Assembly (NCBI GenBank): GCA_964517265.1
Contig: CAZFBS010000038.1
Span: 1-31,610 of the forward strand
DNA: 31,610 bases
Source: REEP01 sp964517265
Lineage (GTDB): Bacteria; Pseudomonadota; Alphaproteobacteria; Rhodospirillales; Defluviicoccaceae
Direction of reading: 5' to 3'
Shown here one piece after another: positions 16,183-24,443 of the stretch. Both the position numbers and the translations under genes were made by a program. Numbering within the stretch: position 1 is the stretch's first letter; each line of letters begins with the position of its first letter. Under the pieces are notes generated by a model that made no database searches, was not told where the DNA came from, and worked only from the letters and a program-made list of their open reading frames with translations.

Positions 16183-17865
16183 ATGGCGGATCTTGCGGCG
16201 ATTCCATACCGGCACGCAGGGGTTGCAGCAACAGAGCGCCCCGGCAGCGACGGCGGCAGCGGGCGAGCACGATCTGCGGCTGTAACTCCCTTCACCGACC
16301 TGCTGCGGACCCGCCTCCTTCCCGCCCCCCGTCTGCTGCCCGCAGCGGACGGACTGCAGGTCGACCGGGATGCGGCCGATCGCAAAAATCCGTGGCCGGC
16401 CGAGGGCGCCGCCGATGAGGTCTCCCGGTCGTCCAGAAGACGCATGCGGGCAAGGCAGGCGATGGATCGTTCTCTCGAAGCACTTACCACGCCGCCTGTT
16501 CAGCGGGAGGCCGAACGCGCCCACGAGACGCCGGCAGAGACCGCAGTCAGCGAGCGCGCTGAGACCCACGCCCATCCACCCGCTCGTGAAGGCCCGGGTC
16601 AGCATCCCCGCGAAACGCATGGCGGCGCGCGGGAAACACGGGATGGGGCGGACCCGGGCGAAGCGAACGCACACCTCATTCCCGTGGCGGCAACACCGCC
16701 GGCTGCCGCGCAAATCGCGGATGAGGGAGGAGCGCAAGGGCTTGCGCCAAGCCTGCAGAGCAGCGCGGCGCCCGCCCCTGCGGCGGGTGGAAGCATCGCC
16801 CTGCTCCGCGGCGCCCAGGCGACCGCCGAGGCTCCGTCCACCATCGCGGTGCCTGGGCACGCGCAAGCAGCTTCGATCATTCGAGAGGCGGACACCCTGC
16901 ACTCGCAGCCATTGGCGGCCTTGACACCGGCCGCGGCCCTTGCCGCAGACAGCGCCCACGGGCCGGGCCCTCGGCAGCGGGCGCCCTCACCGACAGCGAC
17001 AATCACAGCGGCAGCGGGCGTCTCGGCGATCATGGCGGTAAACGAAGGCACGACAGACCTCGGCACCAACGGTACGCTCGCCGCAGCCATTACGGGGCGC
17101 CCCGCCGACGGGCCACAAGGCTCCGCTGCTGCAACCAGCGTCGCGCTTGCGGGAGGCTCTGCTGCGGTCGCTGGCGCAGGGTTTCAGACAGTGCCAAGCC
17201 AGGTGGAGCCGCGGCACACCAACACAGGCGGATCGACAGCCACGACACCAACGATCGCCGCTATCGGTGCTTCAACTATCAAGGCATCACCCGCGGCCAC
17301 GGGTCCCGCCGAGCCGCGTGGCCCCGCCGGCATCGGCGAGGGATCGGCAATCGCGGGCACGCCGACGCCTCTGCAGACCGGCCGAGCGGCGCCGGCGCCG
17401 GCGCCCTCTGTTACCCCTCCCGCTCCGTCCATACCAAACCGCATGATCAGCGATCAGGTCAGCGTGCAGATCCACAAGGCCATCCACGATCGCGCCGACC
17501 GGATCGAGATCCGGCTCAAGCCCGAAACACTGGGACGGGTGGAGATCCGCCTGGAACTAGGGGCCGACAACCGGGTCATCGCAACGGTAACCACCGAGCA
17601 GCGACAGACGCTCGAGCTGTTGCGAGCGGATGCGCGAAGCCTTGAGCGAGCGCTGCAGGAGGCCGGGCTGCAGACTGACGGGGGCAGCCTCAACTTCAAC
17701 CTGCGCGGCGGGGAGGACGGGAGTTCTGGCGGCCGAAACGCTCGCGCGACAGCGTCGTTCGTGACCGAGGGCGAGAGCGGCATTGGCAACGCTGCGCAGG
17801 ATATGCCGCCCGCAGCCGCTTATCGTCCCAATGGACGACCCGAAGGTATCGACATCCGCGCCTAG
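16183..17865 (+). CDS. fliK: Flagellar hook-length control protein FliK
   Basis: A 560-aa protein that measures hook length and switches the export gate from hook to filament substrates. The first ~410 residues are low-complexity (Ala/Pro/Gly/Thr), as expected for the stretched ruler part. The C-terminal domain (about residues 420-510) is the conserved Flg_hook region, including DRIEIRLKPETLGRVEIRLEL in pieces and the LELLRADARSLERALQEAG helix. The ATG at 16183 has a modest ribosome site (TGGAGC, 16168-16173) and lies downstream of a sigma-54 promoter. It is followed by flgD and flgE2 at 11- and 17-base gaps, a common hook operon order. Confidence 0.9.
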   Translation: MADLAAIPYRHAGVAATERPGSDGGSGRARSAAVTPFTDLLRTRLLPAPRLLPAADGLQVDRDAADRKNPWPAEGAADEVSRSSRRRMRARQAMDRSLEALTTPPVQREAERAHETPAETAVSERAETHAHPPAREGPGQHPRETHGGARETRDGADPGEANAHLIPVAATPPAAAQIADEGGAQGLAPSLQSSAAPAPAAGGSIALLRGAQATAEAPSTIAVPGHAQAASIIREADTLHSQPLAALTPAAALAADSAHGPGPRQRAPSPTATITAAAGVSAIMAVNEGTTDLGTNGTLAAAITGRPADGPQGSAAATSVALAGGSAAVAGAGFQTVPSQVEPRHTNTGGSTATTPTIAAIGASTIKASPAATGPAEPRGPAGIGEGSAIAGTPTPLQTGRAAPAPAPSVTPPAPSIPNRMISDQVSVQIHKAIHDRADRIEIRLKPETLGRVEIRLELGADNRVIATVTTEQRQTLELLRADARSLERALQEAGLQTDGGSLNFNLRGGEDGSSGGRNARATASFVTEGESGIGNAAQDMPPAAAYRPNGRPEGIDIRA

Positions 17866-17876
17866 GAGCGATTTCC

Positions 17877-18584
17877 ATGATCATGCAAGGCCTTTCCGAA
17901 GCAACCGCCCTGGAAGGATCGCGCTCCGCGAAGAGCGGGCGGGAGCTGCAGGAAGATCTGAACCGGTTCCTCAATCTTCTCGTCACTCAGTTGCAGAACC
18001 AGGATCCGCTCGATCCGATGGACGCCAACGAATTCACCTCGCAACTGGTCCAGTTCGCGAGCGTCGAGCAGCAGATCTATCAGAACGCCAATCTCGAAAA
18101 GCTGCTGGCCGCAACCGAGAACAGCCAAGTGGCGGCGATGGTGAACTACCTCGGCCGGGTTGCCGAGGTCAGCGGCAACATGCTGCCGCTTGAGGAGGGC
18201 ACGGCGAGGGCCACCTACACTCTGAGCGAAAGGGTCGCTGCGACAACCCTCGCGGTGAAAGACGCAACGGGACAGGTTGTCTTCGTCGCGCCAGGCGAAA
18301 GCGGGTCCGGGCAGCACAGGTTCACCTGGAACGGCAAGGATACCTCCGGCAGGGCCCTGCCCGAGGGCACCTACAGTCTCGAAGTTTCCGCTAAGCGGCG
18401 CGATGGAACGTCCGCCGACGTCGCCCAAACCGCGTTCGGCAGGATCAGCGGTGCCGCCGTTGAGGACGGTCAGGTGATGCTGTTCATGGGCGCTCTCGCA
18501 GTGCCGATGGACGACGTCCTATCGATCCAGGAGGTAAACACGGTTTCCTATCAAACTCCGGCGGGCGCCGGCAACCAGCAGTAG
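17877..18584 (+). CDS. flgD: Flagellar hook cap protein FlgD
   Basis: A 235-aa hook-assembly scaffold. The N-terminal export and capping region (about residues 30-65) carries FLNLLVTQLQNQDPLDPMD and the EFTSQLVQFASVEQQ segment, diagnostic of FlgD. The C-terminal part has the Ig-like fold pattern with HRFTWNGKDTSGRALPEGTY. FlgD sits at the hook tip while FlgE subunits are added and then leaves, giving way to FlgK. The ATG at 17877 follows AGGAG (17864-17868) by eight bases; an ATG six bases later is also possible. Confidence 0.94.
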   Translation: MIMQGLSEATALEGSRSAKSGRELQEDLNRFLNLLVTQLQNQDPLDPMDANEFTSQLVQFASVEQQIYQNANLEKLLAATENSQVAAMVNYLGRVAEVSGNMLPLEEGTARATYTLSERVAATTLAVKDATGQVVFVAPGESGSGQHRFTWNGKDTSGRALPEGTYSLEVSAKRRDGTSADVAQTAFGRISGAAVEDGQVMLFMGALAVPMDDVLSIQEVNTVSYQTPAGAGNQQ

Positions 18585-18601
18585 ATCGAAGGAGCAACAC
18601 A

Positions 18602-20197
18602 ATGAGTCTGTTCGGCGCAATGACGTCCGGGGTTTCCGGTTTGGTCGCGCAGTCCAGCGCGATGGGAGCAATCGCGGACAACATCACCAATGTCAACACC
18701 GTCGGTTACAAGAACACGAAAACCGACTTTCAGTCTTTGGTGACCAAGCAGACGGCAGCGACGTTCTATTCCGCAGGTGGCGTCCACGCACGACCACTGC
18801 AGCTCAACGACGTCCAGGGGCTGATGCAGGCATCGACCTCGCAAACCGATATGGGTATTTCCGGAGCCGGCTATTTCGTCGTCAACGACGCCTCACGCCC
18901 GTCCATCAACAGCGAGTTCCTGTTCACCCGAGCCGGCTCGTTCTATCAGGACAATGAAGGGTATTTGCGCAACACGGCTGGCTTCTACCTTCAAGGATGG
19001 CCGACGGACCCCGAGGGCAACGTCACGCTGCCGCCGGGCAGTAACGCCAGCCGCACCAATGAGAACATCATTTCAACAGATTTCCTGCAGTCGGTAAATC
19101 TGAGCCGCGTCGGCGGCACCGCCTCTCCGACCTCCAAGGTTTCGATCGGCGCCAACTTGCCCTCCCAAAGCGAGGCGGGCGACAGTCACAAAGTCGATGT
19201 CCAGTTTTTTGACAGCCTCGGCACCGCCAACGGCGTCAGCTTCGAGTATGTCAAGACAGGCGCCAACGAATGGGACGTAAGGGTGGAGCCTGCCGCCGGC
19301 ACGGCAACGCTCAACCTCCACAATAAGGAGGGGCAGGTCCACAAAAGCACCGGTCAATTGGAATTCACTGGTAATCCCGTCACATTCACCCTTCAAGCAG
19401 ACGGTGGTGCCCCGACATTTTTCGCAGTCGCAGGCGGAGTCAACACGCCCGATGCTCTGAACACCTTGATCCAAGACATCAACAACGTGTTTCCGGGCCT
19501 TGCCAGAGCCAAAACCGGCACTGCACCGGTTCTCCTCCTCAACGGCTCGGCCCTGGCCGGCGGCACTTCCTCCCTCGCTGTCAGTGGCATTAGCGGCGCC
19601 GCTCAGACAGGCAACTTTGCAATCTCTCGTCCTACGACCACAGAGCCTTCGATCCGCTTCGATGCCAATGGCCTGCCGAGCGCATTCAATATTGCCTCGA
19701 TGTCGGTATCCGGACTTGCCAACGGAGCCGAGCTTCCTGCGGTCACGCTCGACTTCGGCAATATTGGCGAAGCCAACGGCATGACCCAGTTCGGCGACGA
19801 GTTTGCTCCCGCCTTCATTCAACAAAACGGCGCCCGCTTCGGGGTTTACTCGGGCGTTACGATTTCGTCGGATGGCTTGGTCACCGCCCTGTTCGACAAC
19901 GGCGAGTTGCGCCCGATCTACAAGATCCCGCTTGCCACCTTCGTCAACCCCAATGGCTTGTCCTCTCGCAGCGGCAATGCCTGGATCGCGACCGAGGCTT
20001 CCGGCAATCCAACCTTACGCGCCGCAGACCAGGGACCCGCCGGCCAAATCCAACAGGAGGCTTTGGAAGCCTCCACTGTCGACATCGGCGAAGAGTTTAC
20101 CGACATGATCATGGTGCAGCGCGCCTACTCGGCGGCAACAAAAATCATCTCGACCGCGGATGAAATGCTCGAGGAACTGGTCCGGATCAAGCGCTGA
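18602..20197 (+). CDS. flgE: Flagellar hook protein FlgE (second, canonical copy)
   Basis: A 531-aa hook subunit with the standard FlgE architecture. It has the rod-type N-terminal motif DNITNVNTVGYKNTKTDFQ (about residues 26-44), then the GISGAGYFVVND segment, an enlarged middle part (about 200-380) and the C-terminal helix with EEFTDMIMVQRAYSAATKIIS. AAGGAG (18589-18594) precedes the ATG by seven bases. It follows fliK and flgD in one operon and is closed by a strong terminator. Compared with the copy at 4428, its motifs fit the consensus better and its central domains are larger, so this is probably the main hook protein. Confidence 0.93.
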   Translation: MSLFGAMTSGVSGLVAQSSAMGAIADNITNVNTVGYKNTKTDFQSLVTKQTAATFYSAGGVHARPLQLNDVQGLMQASTSQTDMGISGAGYFVVNDASRPSINSEFLFTRAGSFYQDNEGYLRNTAGFYLQGWPTDPEGNVTLPPGSNASRTNENIISTDFLQSVNLSRVGGTASPTSKVSIGANLPSQSEAGDSHKVDVQFFDSLGTANGVSFEYVKTGANEWDVRVEPAAGTATLNLHNKEGQVHKSTGQLEFTGNPVTFTLQADGGAPTFFAVAGGVNTPDALNTLIQDINNVFPGLARAKTGTAPVLLLNGSALAGGTSSLAVSGISGAAQTGNFAISRPTTTEPSIRFDANGLPSAFNIASMSVSGLANGAELPAVTLDFGNIGEANGMTQFGDEFAPAFIQQNGARFGVYSGVTISSDGLVTALFDNGELRPIYKIPLATFVNPNGLSSRSGNAWIATEASGNPTLRAADQGPAGQIQQEALEASTVDIGEEFTDMIMVQRAYSAATKIISTADEMLEELVRIKR

Positions 20198-20244
20198 GCC
20201 GTAGCAACCACGGTAGGCAAGATCTTGTTTCCCCTGAACTGCAA

Positions 20245-20270
20245 GGCCCGGCCCAGCCGGGTCTTTTTTT
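20245..20270 (+). terminator. Rho-independent terminator of the hook operon
   Basis: GGCCCGGC pairs with GCCGGGTC (eight pairs, one G-U) around a three-base loop, followed by seven T. It starts 47 bases after flgE2. Confidence 0.92.
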
Positions 20271-20408
20271 GCCGCCGTCGTGGCGAAACTGTTCGCGGGA
20301 CAGCCAACCAGGCAAAGGCATTGGCATTGCGGAACAAACGGCGGCGCGATCGCGTTGAGGTCCATCTACCCCAAAGCCACAGGCACTTATCGGGAACAAG
20401 TGTAGAGA

Positions 20409-20775
20409 ATGCGCAGCCCCCTGCGCCAATCCGTCGTCGTCACCGGAGCCTCCAGCGGGATGGGACGCGCAAGTGCGCGGGAGTTTGCCCGCCATGGCGC
20501 CGTTATCGTGCTGGCGGCGCGCCGGGAACAGACCCTGAACGAGGCGCTGGCGGAATGCGAGGATCTTGGCGGCGATTGTACGGCTGGCTGCAAGACCCTA
20601 ACGCGAGGTGTTCGTCGGAAGCGCAGGCAGGATGACCGCGGCCTTGCAAACACTTGCCCCGGCCATCGCCAAACCGCTCGTCGCCCGGCTGGTGGAAACG
20701 GAGCAATTTGTGTGTTCGGGATGGTGTATGAGGAGCGTGTGGCTGGGCAACCGAGGTACCGGAGGCCAATTCTGA
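20409..20775 (+). pseudogene. Short-chain dehydrogenase with a large internal deletion
   Basis: The first ~58 codons encode the Rossmann start of a short-chain dehydrogenase: VVVTGASSGMGRASAREFA (nucleotide-binding glycine motif at about residues 12-20) and the VLAARREQTLNEA block. After about 20590 the similarity stops, and the frame continues into unrelated Arg-rich sequence. In the next frame, from 20605 to the stop at 20775, a C-terminal end typical of the same kind of enzyme appears: EVFVGSAGRMTAALQTLAP, then LVARLVETEQF. The Ser-Tyr-Lys catalytic region, roughly 200 residues, is missing between them. The simplest reading is a full-length enzyme gene that lost its middle and its frame. 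The C-terminal match is from memory of the family and should be tested. Confidence 0.68.
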
Positions 20776-20826
20776 GAACACAGAACATCGTTCTGGATAC
20801 TTGATGGAAGGCGGTCAGGCAGTGGA

Positions 20827-21294
20827 TCAAACGATTCCGGCGTCCAGAGCCGCGGCCATTGCCAATCCTAGTTCCTCGCAGCGGCCGATGAAGGCCTCAT
20901 CCCAACCTCCCCGGCATATGAGCGGCTCTTGCACCGCCCGCCAGCGTAACCCCGTGACAATGGTCTCAACTCCCCGCCGGGTTCCGGTGCCGTCGTGGCC
21001 GGCGCGGATGTAAAGGGCATACGGCAGCCCCTGGGTCTGCTCCAGGCAAGGGTAATAGATCCGGTCGAAAAAATCCTTGAGCGCGCCGCTCATGTAGCCG
21101 AGGTTCTCGGTGGTGCCGAGGATGATTGCGCTCGCCGCCAACACGTCGTCGGTGGCGGCCTTGAGCGGCGGCCGCGCGCGCACCTCCACATTCTCGATCT
21201 CCGGCGATCGTGCCCCAGCGATCACGGCGTCCAGCAGCCTTTGCGTGTTCGGCGAGGGCGCGTGCGCGATGATGAGAAGCCGCTTCAGGCTCAT
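20827..21294 (-). CDS. Flavodoxin-family FMN-binding protein or reductase
   Basis: A 155-aa flavodoxin-like protein. The N-terminus has the FMN phosphate-loop pattern (RLLIIAHAPSPNTQRLLDA, about residues 5-23). Near residues 58-80 the sequence TTENLGYMSGALKDFFDRIYY fits the flavin-binding loop of NADPH-dependent FMN reductases. The active function (reductase or electron carrier) is not evident. It starts inside the stop of the class II aldolase gene (four-base overlap), so the two are co-translated. Confidence 0.78.
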   Translation of the reverse strand: MSLKRLLIIAHAPSPNTQRLLDAVIAGARSPEIENVEVRARPPLKAATDDVLAASAIILGTTENLGYMSGALKDFFDRIYYPCLEQTQGLPYALYIRAGHDGTGTRRGVETIVTGLRWRAVQEPLICRGGWDEAFIGRCEELGLAMAAALDAGIV

Positions 21295-21962
21295 ACTGCC
21301 CCGTCCTTCGAACGCTTCGGTCTTGGGCCATATTCAGCGAACGTGGTGAGAACGCGCGCAATTTCCTCAGCCGGCAGGAGGGTGGGGCCGCCGATCAACA
21401 GGGCCTGAAAATACTGCCGGGCCAGTGTTTCGATCTCGACGGCGCGCCACATCGCCTGTTCCAAGCTAGCACCGGTGGCGATCATGCCATGATTGGCGAG
21501 CAGACACGCCGTTCTGTCCTTCAAGGCTTCGAGGGCATTGCGGGAAAGCTGCTCGGTACCGTAGGTGGCATAAGCGGCGCATGGAATCGTATCGCCACCA
21601 CCAACCGCGATCATGTAGTGGATCGCCGGAATCGACATGTGGCGGATCGCCAGAGTTGTACAGTAGGGCGGATGCGCGTGTACTACCGCATTGACTTCCA
21701 GCTTGGTCGCGAGAATATCGCGGTGAAAGCGCCATTCGCTCGAAGGCACGAGGGCGTGGCAATACCGGCCGTCCATGCCCACGTAAACGATGTTCTCGAT
21801 CCCAAGGTGCTCATAGGGGATCCCACTCGGCGTAATCAAAAATCCGTCCCCGTAACGCACGCTGAGATTGCCGGACGTTCCCTGGTTCAGTCCGCTTGCA
21901 TTCATTTTGAGGCCGTTGGCGATGATTGCCCGGCGCAACTCGGCCTCATTCATCGCCGCCAT
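21291..21962 (-). CDS. Class II aldolase/adducin family protein
   Basis: A 223-aa zinc-dependent sugar-phosphate aldolase or epimerase-type protein, close in form to L-fuculose-1-phosphate aldolase. The expected metal ligands and catalytic acid are present: E76 in SSEW, H95 and H97 in VVHAHPP and H158 in LLANHGM. The phosphate-binding segment GTSGNLSVR is at residues 28-36. The ATG at 21962 follows GGATGGGAT; the frame stays open further upstream to 22202 but would overlap the DUF2177 gene, and nine bases downstream there is another ATG. It is the middle gene of a minus-strand DUF2177-aldolase-flavodoxin set. The actual substrate cannot be read from the sequence. Confidence 0.87.
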   Translation of the reverse strand: MAAMNEAELRRAIIANGLKMNASGLNQGTSGNLSVRYGDGFLITPSGIPYEHLGIENIVYVGMDGRYCHALVPSSEWRFHRDILATKLEVNAVVHAHPPYCTTLAIRHMSIPAIHYMIAVGGGDTIPCAAYATYGTEQLSRNALEALKDRTACLLANHGMIATGASLEQAMWRAVEIETLARQYFQALLIGGPTLLPAEEIARVLTTFAEYGPRPKRSKDGAV

Positions 21963-22012
21963 ATCCCATCCGTTCCAGCCGTTGTGGTACCCCCTCCTTC
22001 GACACCGGATGT

Positions 22013-22417
22013 CTATTGGAACAGAGATCGGGTGACAAGGAAACCGATCGTCGCCGATGCTCCCGTAATGGCGGTTCCCCATAGGACATCGACCACCACC
22101 ACCTCCAGCGGCCAACCGCGAAGCGTGGCGAGATTGGTCATATCGTAGGTCGCATAGGCAAAGAAGCCGAACAGCGCACCATAGACGAGGGCAGTGACCC
22201 AAGAGCCCGACTGCAGCGCCGGCGCCACCGCGAAGATCACGATTCCGACAACATAAATCAGGTAAAAAATGACTGCCGCAGAGACATTGATCTGATCGAG
22301 CATCAACGCCCCGATGCGGTCCCGGTAGAATGAGTTGGCCACCAGCCCAAGCCAGACCAGATCAATGACGAAGAATGTGACCGCCGTCGCGATCCAAGCA
22401 ACCAGATATTGCACCAT
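22013..22417 (-). CDS. DUF2177 family integral membrane protein
   Basis: A 134-aa inner-membrane protein with four predicted membrane segments (about residues 4-27, 43-66, 73-93 and 103-128). Signature stretches such as DLVWLGLVANSFYRDRIG and YATYDMTNLATLRGWP fit DUF2177, a family of unknown function. It is the first gene of the minus-strand set, with a 50-base gap to the aldolase gene. arfB is divergent; the 147 bases between them hold both promoters, none of which I can define. Confidence 0.8.
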   Translation of the reverse strand: MVQYLVAWIATAVTFFVIDLVWLGLVANSFYRDRIGALMLDQINVSAAVIFYLIYVVGIVIFAVAPALQSGSWVTALVYGALFGFFAYATYDMTNLATLRGWPLEVVVVDVLWGTAITGASATIGFLVTRSLFQ

Positions 22418-22564
22418 GCCGCCGTGCGCTCCCGAAAAGGTTGGTATTCCTACTCCTTACGGGCGGCCAGACGATTAAGACCACTTGGCACGGCAAGACA
22501 ATGAGAGGATGGGGATGCGAACGACCAGCAGGACGGCGACTGACCGCCAGAGCAGGTTTCGGTC

Positions 22565-22987
22565 ATGATCCGTATCAACGCCCGCATCCGCATCGATGAG
22601 CGCGAGATCGAGGAGAGCTTCGTGCGTGCCTCCGGCCCCGGTGGCCAGAACGTCAACAAGGTGGCGACAGCGGTGGAATTGCGCTTCAACGTGAAGGATT
22701 CATGCTGCCTACCGGAAGACGTTCGCGCACGCCTCGCCGGCCTTGCCGGACGCCGGCTGACACACGACGGGGTGCTCGTCATCACCGCGCAGCGGCACCG
22801 CACCCAGGAGCGTAACCGCCAAGACGCCCGGGCGCGGCTGATCGATCTCATCCGCCGCGCGGCAACACCGCCGGCGAAGCGCAAGCCGACAAGGCCAACA
22901 GCAGCCAGTCGGCAACGCCGGGTCAACGCCAAGAAGCGGCGTTCCGCCATCAAGAGCCTGCGGACCGAGCGGCCGGCCGCAGACTGA
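22565..22987 (+). CDS. arfB: Alternative ribosome-rescue factor ArfB (YaeJ)
   Basis: A 140-aa stand-alone peptidyl-tRNA hydrolase that releases stalled ribosomes. The catalytic GGQ is at residues 26-28 within RASGPGGQNVNKVATAVELR, the hallmark of class I release factors. The codon-recognition domains of RF1/RF2 are missing, and the C-terminal ~40 residues are strongly basic (many Lys/Arg), as required for ArfB to enter the empty mRNA channel. The ATG at 22565 has only a weak ribosome site. The gene converges on the DUF2892 gene, with only five bases between the stops. Confidence 0.92.
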   Translation: MIRINARIRIDEREIEESFVRASGPGGQNVNKVATAVELRFNVKDSCCLPEDVRARLAGLAGRRLTHDGVLVITAQRHRTQERNRQDARARLIDLIRRAATPPAKRKPTRPTAASRQRRVNAKKRRSAIKSLRTERPAAD

Positions 22988-22992
22988 CCGAG

Positions 22993-23187
22993 TCAGGCCT
23001 TCCGCGTCGAGCAGCTGTTGAGGCCGATCATGCGATACGCGGGGCACCAGCCGACGAGAGCGGTGATCAACGGGATCAGACCGATCCATCCCCACGGCGT
23101 CTGCGGGCCGACAAAGACAAGAGCAATCAGGATGAGCCCAACAATAATGCGCAGAGCTCGGTCAACAGTACCGATATTCCTGGTCAT
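22993..23187 (-). CDS. DUF2892 family small membrane protein
   Basis: A 64-aa inner-membrane protein with two hydrophobic segments (about residues 11-27 and 33-46). It matches the DUF2892 pattern: NIGTVDRALRIIVG at the start and WCPAYRMIGLNSC at the end. The ATG at 23187 follows AAGGA at nine bases. Such proteins are often found with rhodanese or Crp/Fnr genes; here a Crp/Fnr gene lies 157 bases upstream on the same strand. A perfect 15-base palindrome sits 71 bases before its start, a candidate control site. Confidence 0.82.
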   Translation of the reverse strand: MTRNIGTVDRALRIIVGLILIALVFVGPQTPWGWIGLIPLITALVGWCPAYRMIGLNSCSTRKA

Positions 23188-23257
23188 GGTGCAAAATCCT
23201 TCAGTCCCAGCCGAGTGATCGAAGCCCTCAAAGAACCATATGCGCTCGCTCGTCGTC

Positions 23258-23272
23258 TGTGACTTCGTCACA
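23258..23272 (-). promoter_or_regulatory. Perfect palindrome TGTGAC-TTC-GTCACA, candidate Crp-type operator
   Basis: It has the TGTGA and TCACA halves of a Crp site, but with five instead of six bases between them. It lies between the Crp/Fnr gene and the DUF2892 gene on their strand, 71 bases upstream of the latter start. Confidence 0.45.
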
Positions 23273-23344
23273 CTGCATCGCATTACCCACCAATCGGCAG
23301 ATACGCTCCTTGTCCGGCCTCCCGCCGGCCGCGCCGGCAAACCG

Positions 23345-24016
23345 TTACGGAAGATCGGCAAGAAAAAGCCGAAGAGCCGGGATATCAACCCGGTCGATCT
23401 GGCCGCGCCGCAAAATCAGCCAGCCGCGCCGCTCGAACTCCTTGAGTTGACGGCTGATGACCTCGCGCGCCGAACCCAGCTCGAGTGCAAGCTGCTGATG
23501 GGTCGCTGCCAGCCCCCGTCCCCTTGGATCGCACCGCTCGACCAGAAGTTTCGCCAGCCGCAAGTCGATTCGGCGGAACGCCACTTCATCGATCACCAGC
23601 ATCAGATCGGTGATGCGTCGCCCGTACGTCTGAAAAACATGGGTGCGGAACCGAACGGATCGGCCAAGGAGATCGTGAAAAACCGCAGCCGGCAGAATCG
23701 CCGCGGCAACCTCCGTCTCCGCCCTCGCCTCGGCCGGATAGTCCTCGGCGGCGAGGAGACAAGAGGTGGTGAGGACACAGGTTTCGCCGGGTCCCACCCG
23801 GTAGAGCACAATTTCCCGGCCGCCTTCGGAAATCATTTGTACACGGATTGACCCTAAGATCACGAGCAGCGCGTTGCGGCACGGGCTGCCGGCCGTGAAC
23901 ACGGGAGAACCCGCTGGCATCGTGACCCGCGTTGCCGATTGTCGGAGGACTTGCAGCGTCTCGGGCTCGAGCCCCTTCAGCAGCGGAACCACGCTCAGCC
24001 AATCGTTCTCTCGCAT
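23345..24016 (-). CDS. Crp/Fnr family transcriptional regulator
   Basis: A 223-aa regulator with the usual two parts. The cyclic-nucleotide-type beta barrel spans about residues 10-120 (PLLKGLEPETLQVL at its start and YRVGPGETCVLTTSCLL near its middle). After the dimer helix, a winged helix-turn-helix covers about residues 170-215 (THQQLALELGSAREVISRQL as recognition unit). No N-terminal cysteine cluster like that of Fnr is seen, but there are cysteines in the barrel (PCRNALL and ETCVLTTSC). The ATG at 24016 follows AGAAGGG. A 13-base palindrome is found at 24076-24088 upstream. The signal it senses is unknown. Confidence 0.9.
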   Translation of the reverse strand: MRENDWLSVVPLLKGLEPETLQVLRQSATRVTMPAGSPVFTAGSPCRNALLVILGSIRVQMISEGGREIVLYRVGPGETCVLTTSCLLAAEDYPAEARAETEVAAAILPAAVFHDLLGRSVRFRTHVFQTYGRRITDLMLVIDEVAFRRIDLRLAKLLVERCDPRGRGLAATHQQLALELGSAREVISRQLKEFERRGWLILRRGQIDRVDIPALRLFLADLP

Positions 24017-24225
24017 GAACCCTTCTCGTTCGAATACCTGCCCAAGGAGATACGGCCCTGAGGAGCACGCCGGAATGATCGGAGATCAAAACCATCATCC
24101 GCATGCGAGCATAACAATTGAAACGAAGCTCGACATCCAGGAGCAACACGAAGTGCGTACTCCTGGTGTCATCCGGCGATGCGGCAGTGCGCCGGCAACC
24201 GGCTGACCAACAAGGGGGGCAAGCA

Positions 24226-24327
24226 ATGACGTGGATCACAAAGAGCTTCTGGACCATCGCCCGGGCTTTCGGTGTTCGTCGCCGCGGCATCGAGGTGGTG
24301 ATGGTGATCCCGCCTTCGAGGCGTTGA
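24226..24327 (+). CDS. Possible small basic protein (33 aa)
   Basis: A 33-codon frame starts at an ATG six bases after a very strong ribosome site (AAGGGGGG, 24212-24219). The product has an amphipathic first half (TKSFWTIARAFG), then a basic centre (VRRRG) and a hydrophobic stretch ending in PPSRR. I recognise no family. It lies upstream of padR in the same direction. The ribosome site is the main support, and the frame could be fortuitous. Confidence 0.35.
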   Translation: MTWITKSFWTIARAFGVRRRGIEVVMVIPPSRR

Positions 24328-24378
24328 ACCCATTGGAGAGAGCGGCACAAGGCCGATGCCCGGGGCGCAGACGGCATA

Positions 24379-24419
24379 TTGACTTACTATATGCTGAACC
24401 CACATGTATCGCCTCGATA
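24379..24419 (+). promoter_or_regulatory. Probable padR promoter with overlapping palindrome
   Basis: TTGACT (24379-24384) is a good -35 box; ATGTAT (24404-24409) is a weak -10 with a 19-base spacer. It overlaps the palindrome TATCG-CCT-CGATA (24407-24419), 24 bases before the padR start. PadR regulators commonly repress their own operon, so this is a candidate operator. Confidence 0.4.
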
Positions 24420-24443
24420 TATTCTGGGTGAGACGGTGGCCCC

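Larger units (their letters stand above)
24017..24443. other. Divergent control region between the Crp/Fnr gene and padR
   Basis: These 427 bases separate the two regulators. They hold the palindrome TGATC-GGA-GATCA (24076-24088), a possible small gene (24226-24327) and the padR promoter region. No RNA gene is seen. Confidence 0.5.

Noticed and set aside
22450..22953. Minus-strand frame opposite arfB
   Set aside because: The GGQ motif and the basic tail on the plus strand show which strand is coding.
23324..23338. GCCGGC-CGC-GCCGGC repeat just downstream of the Crp/Fnr stop as a terminator
   Set aside because: It can fold, but both halves are self-complementary GC-rich words expected by chance in this DNA and no T run follows on the minus strand.
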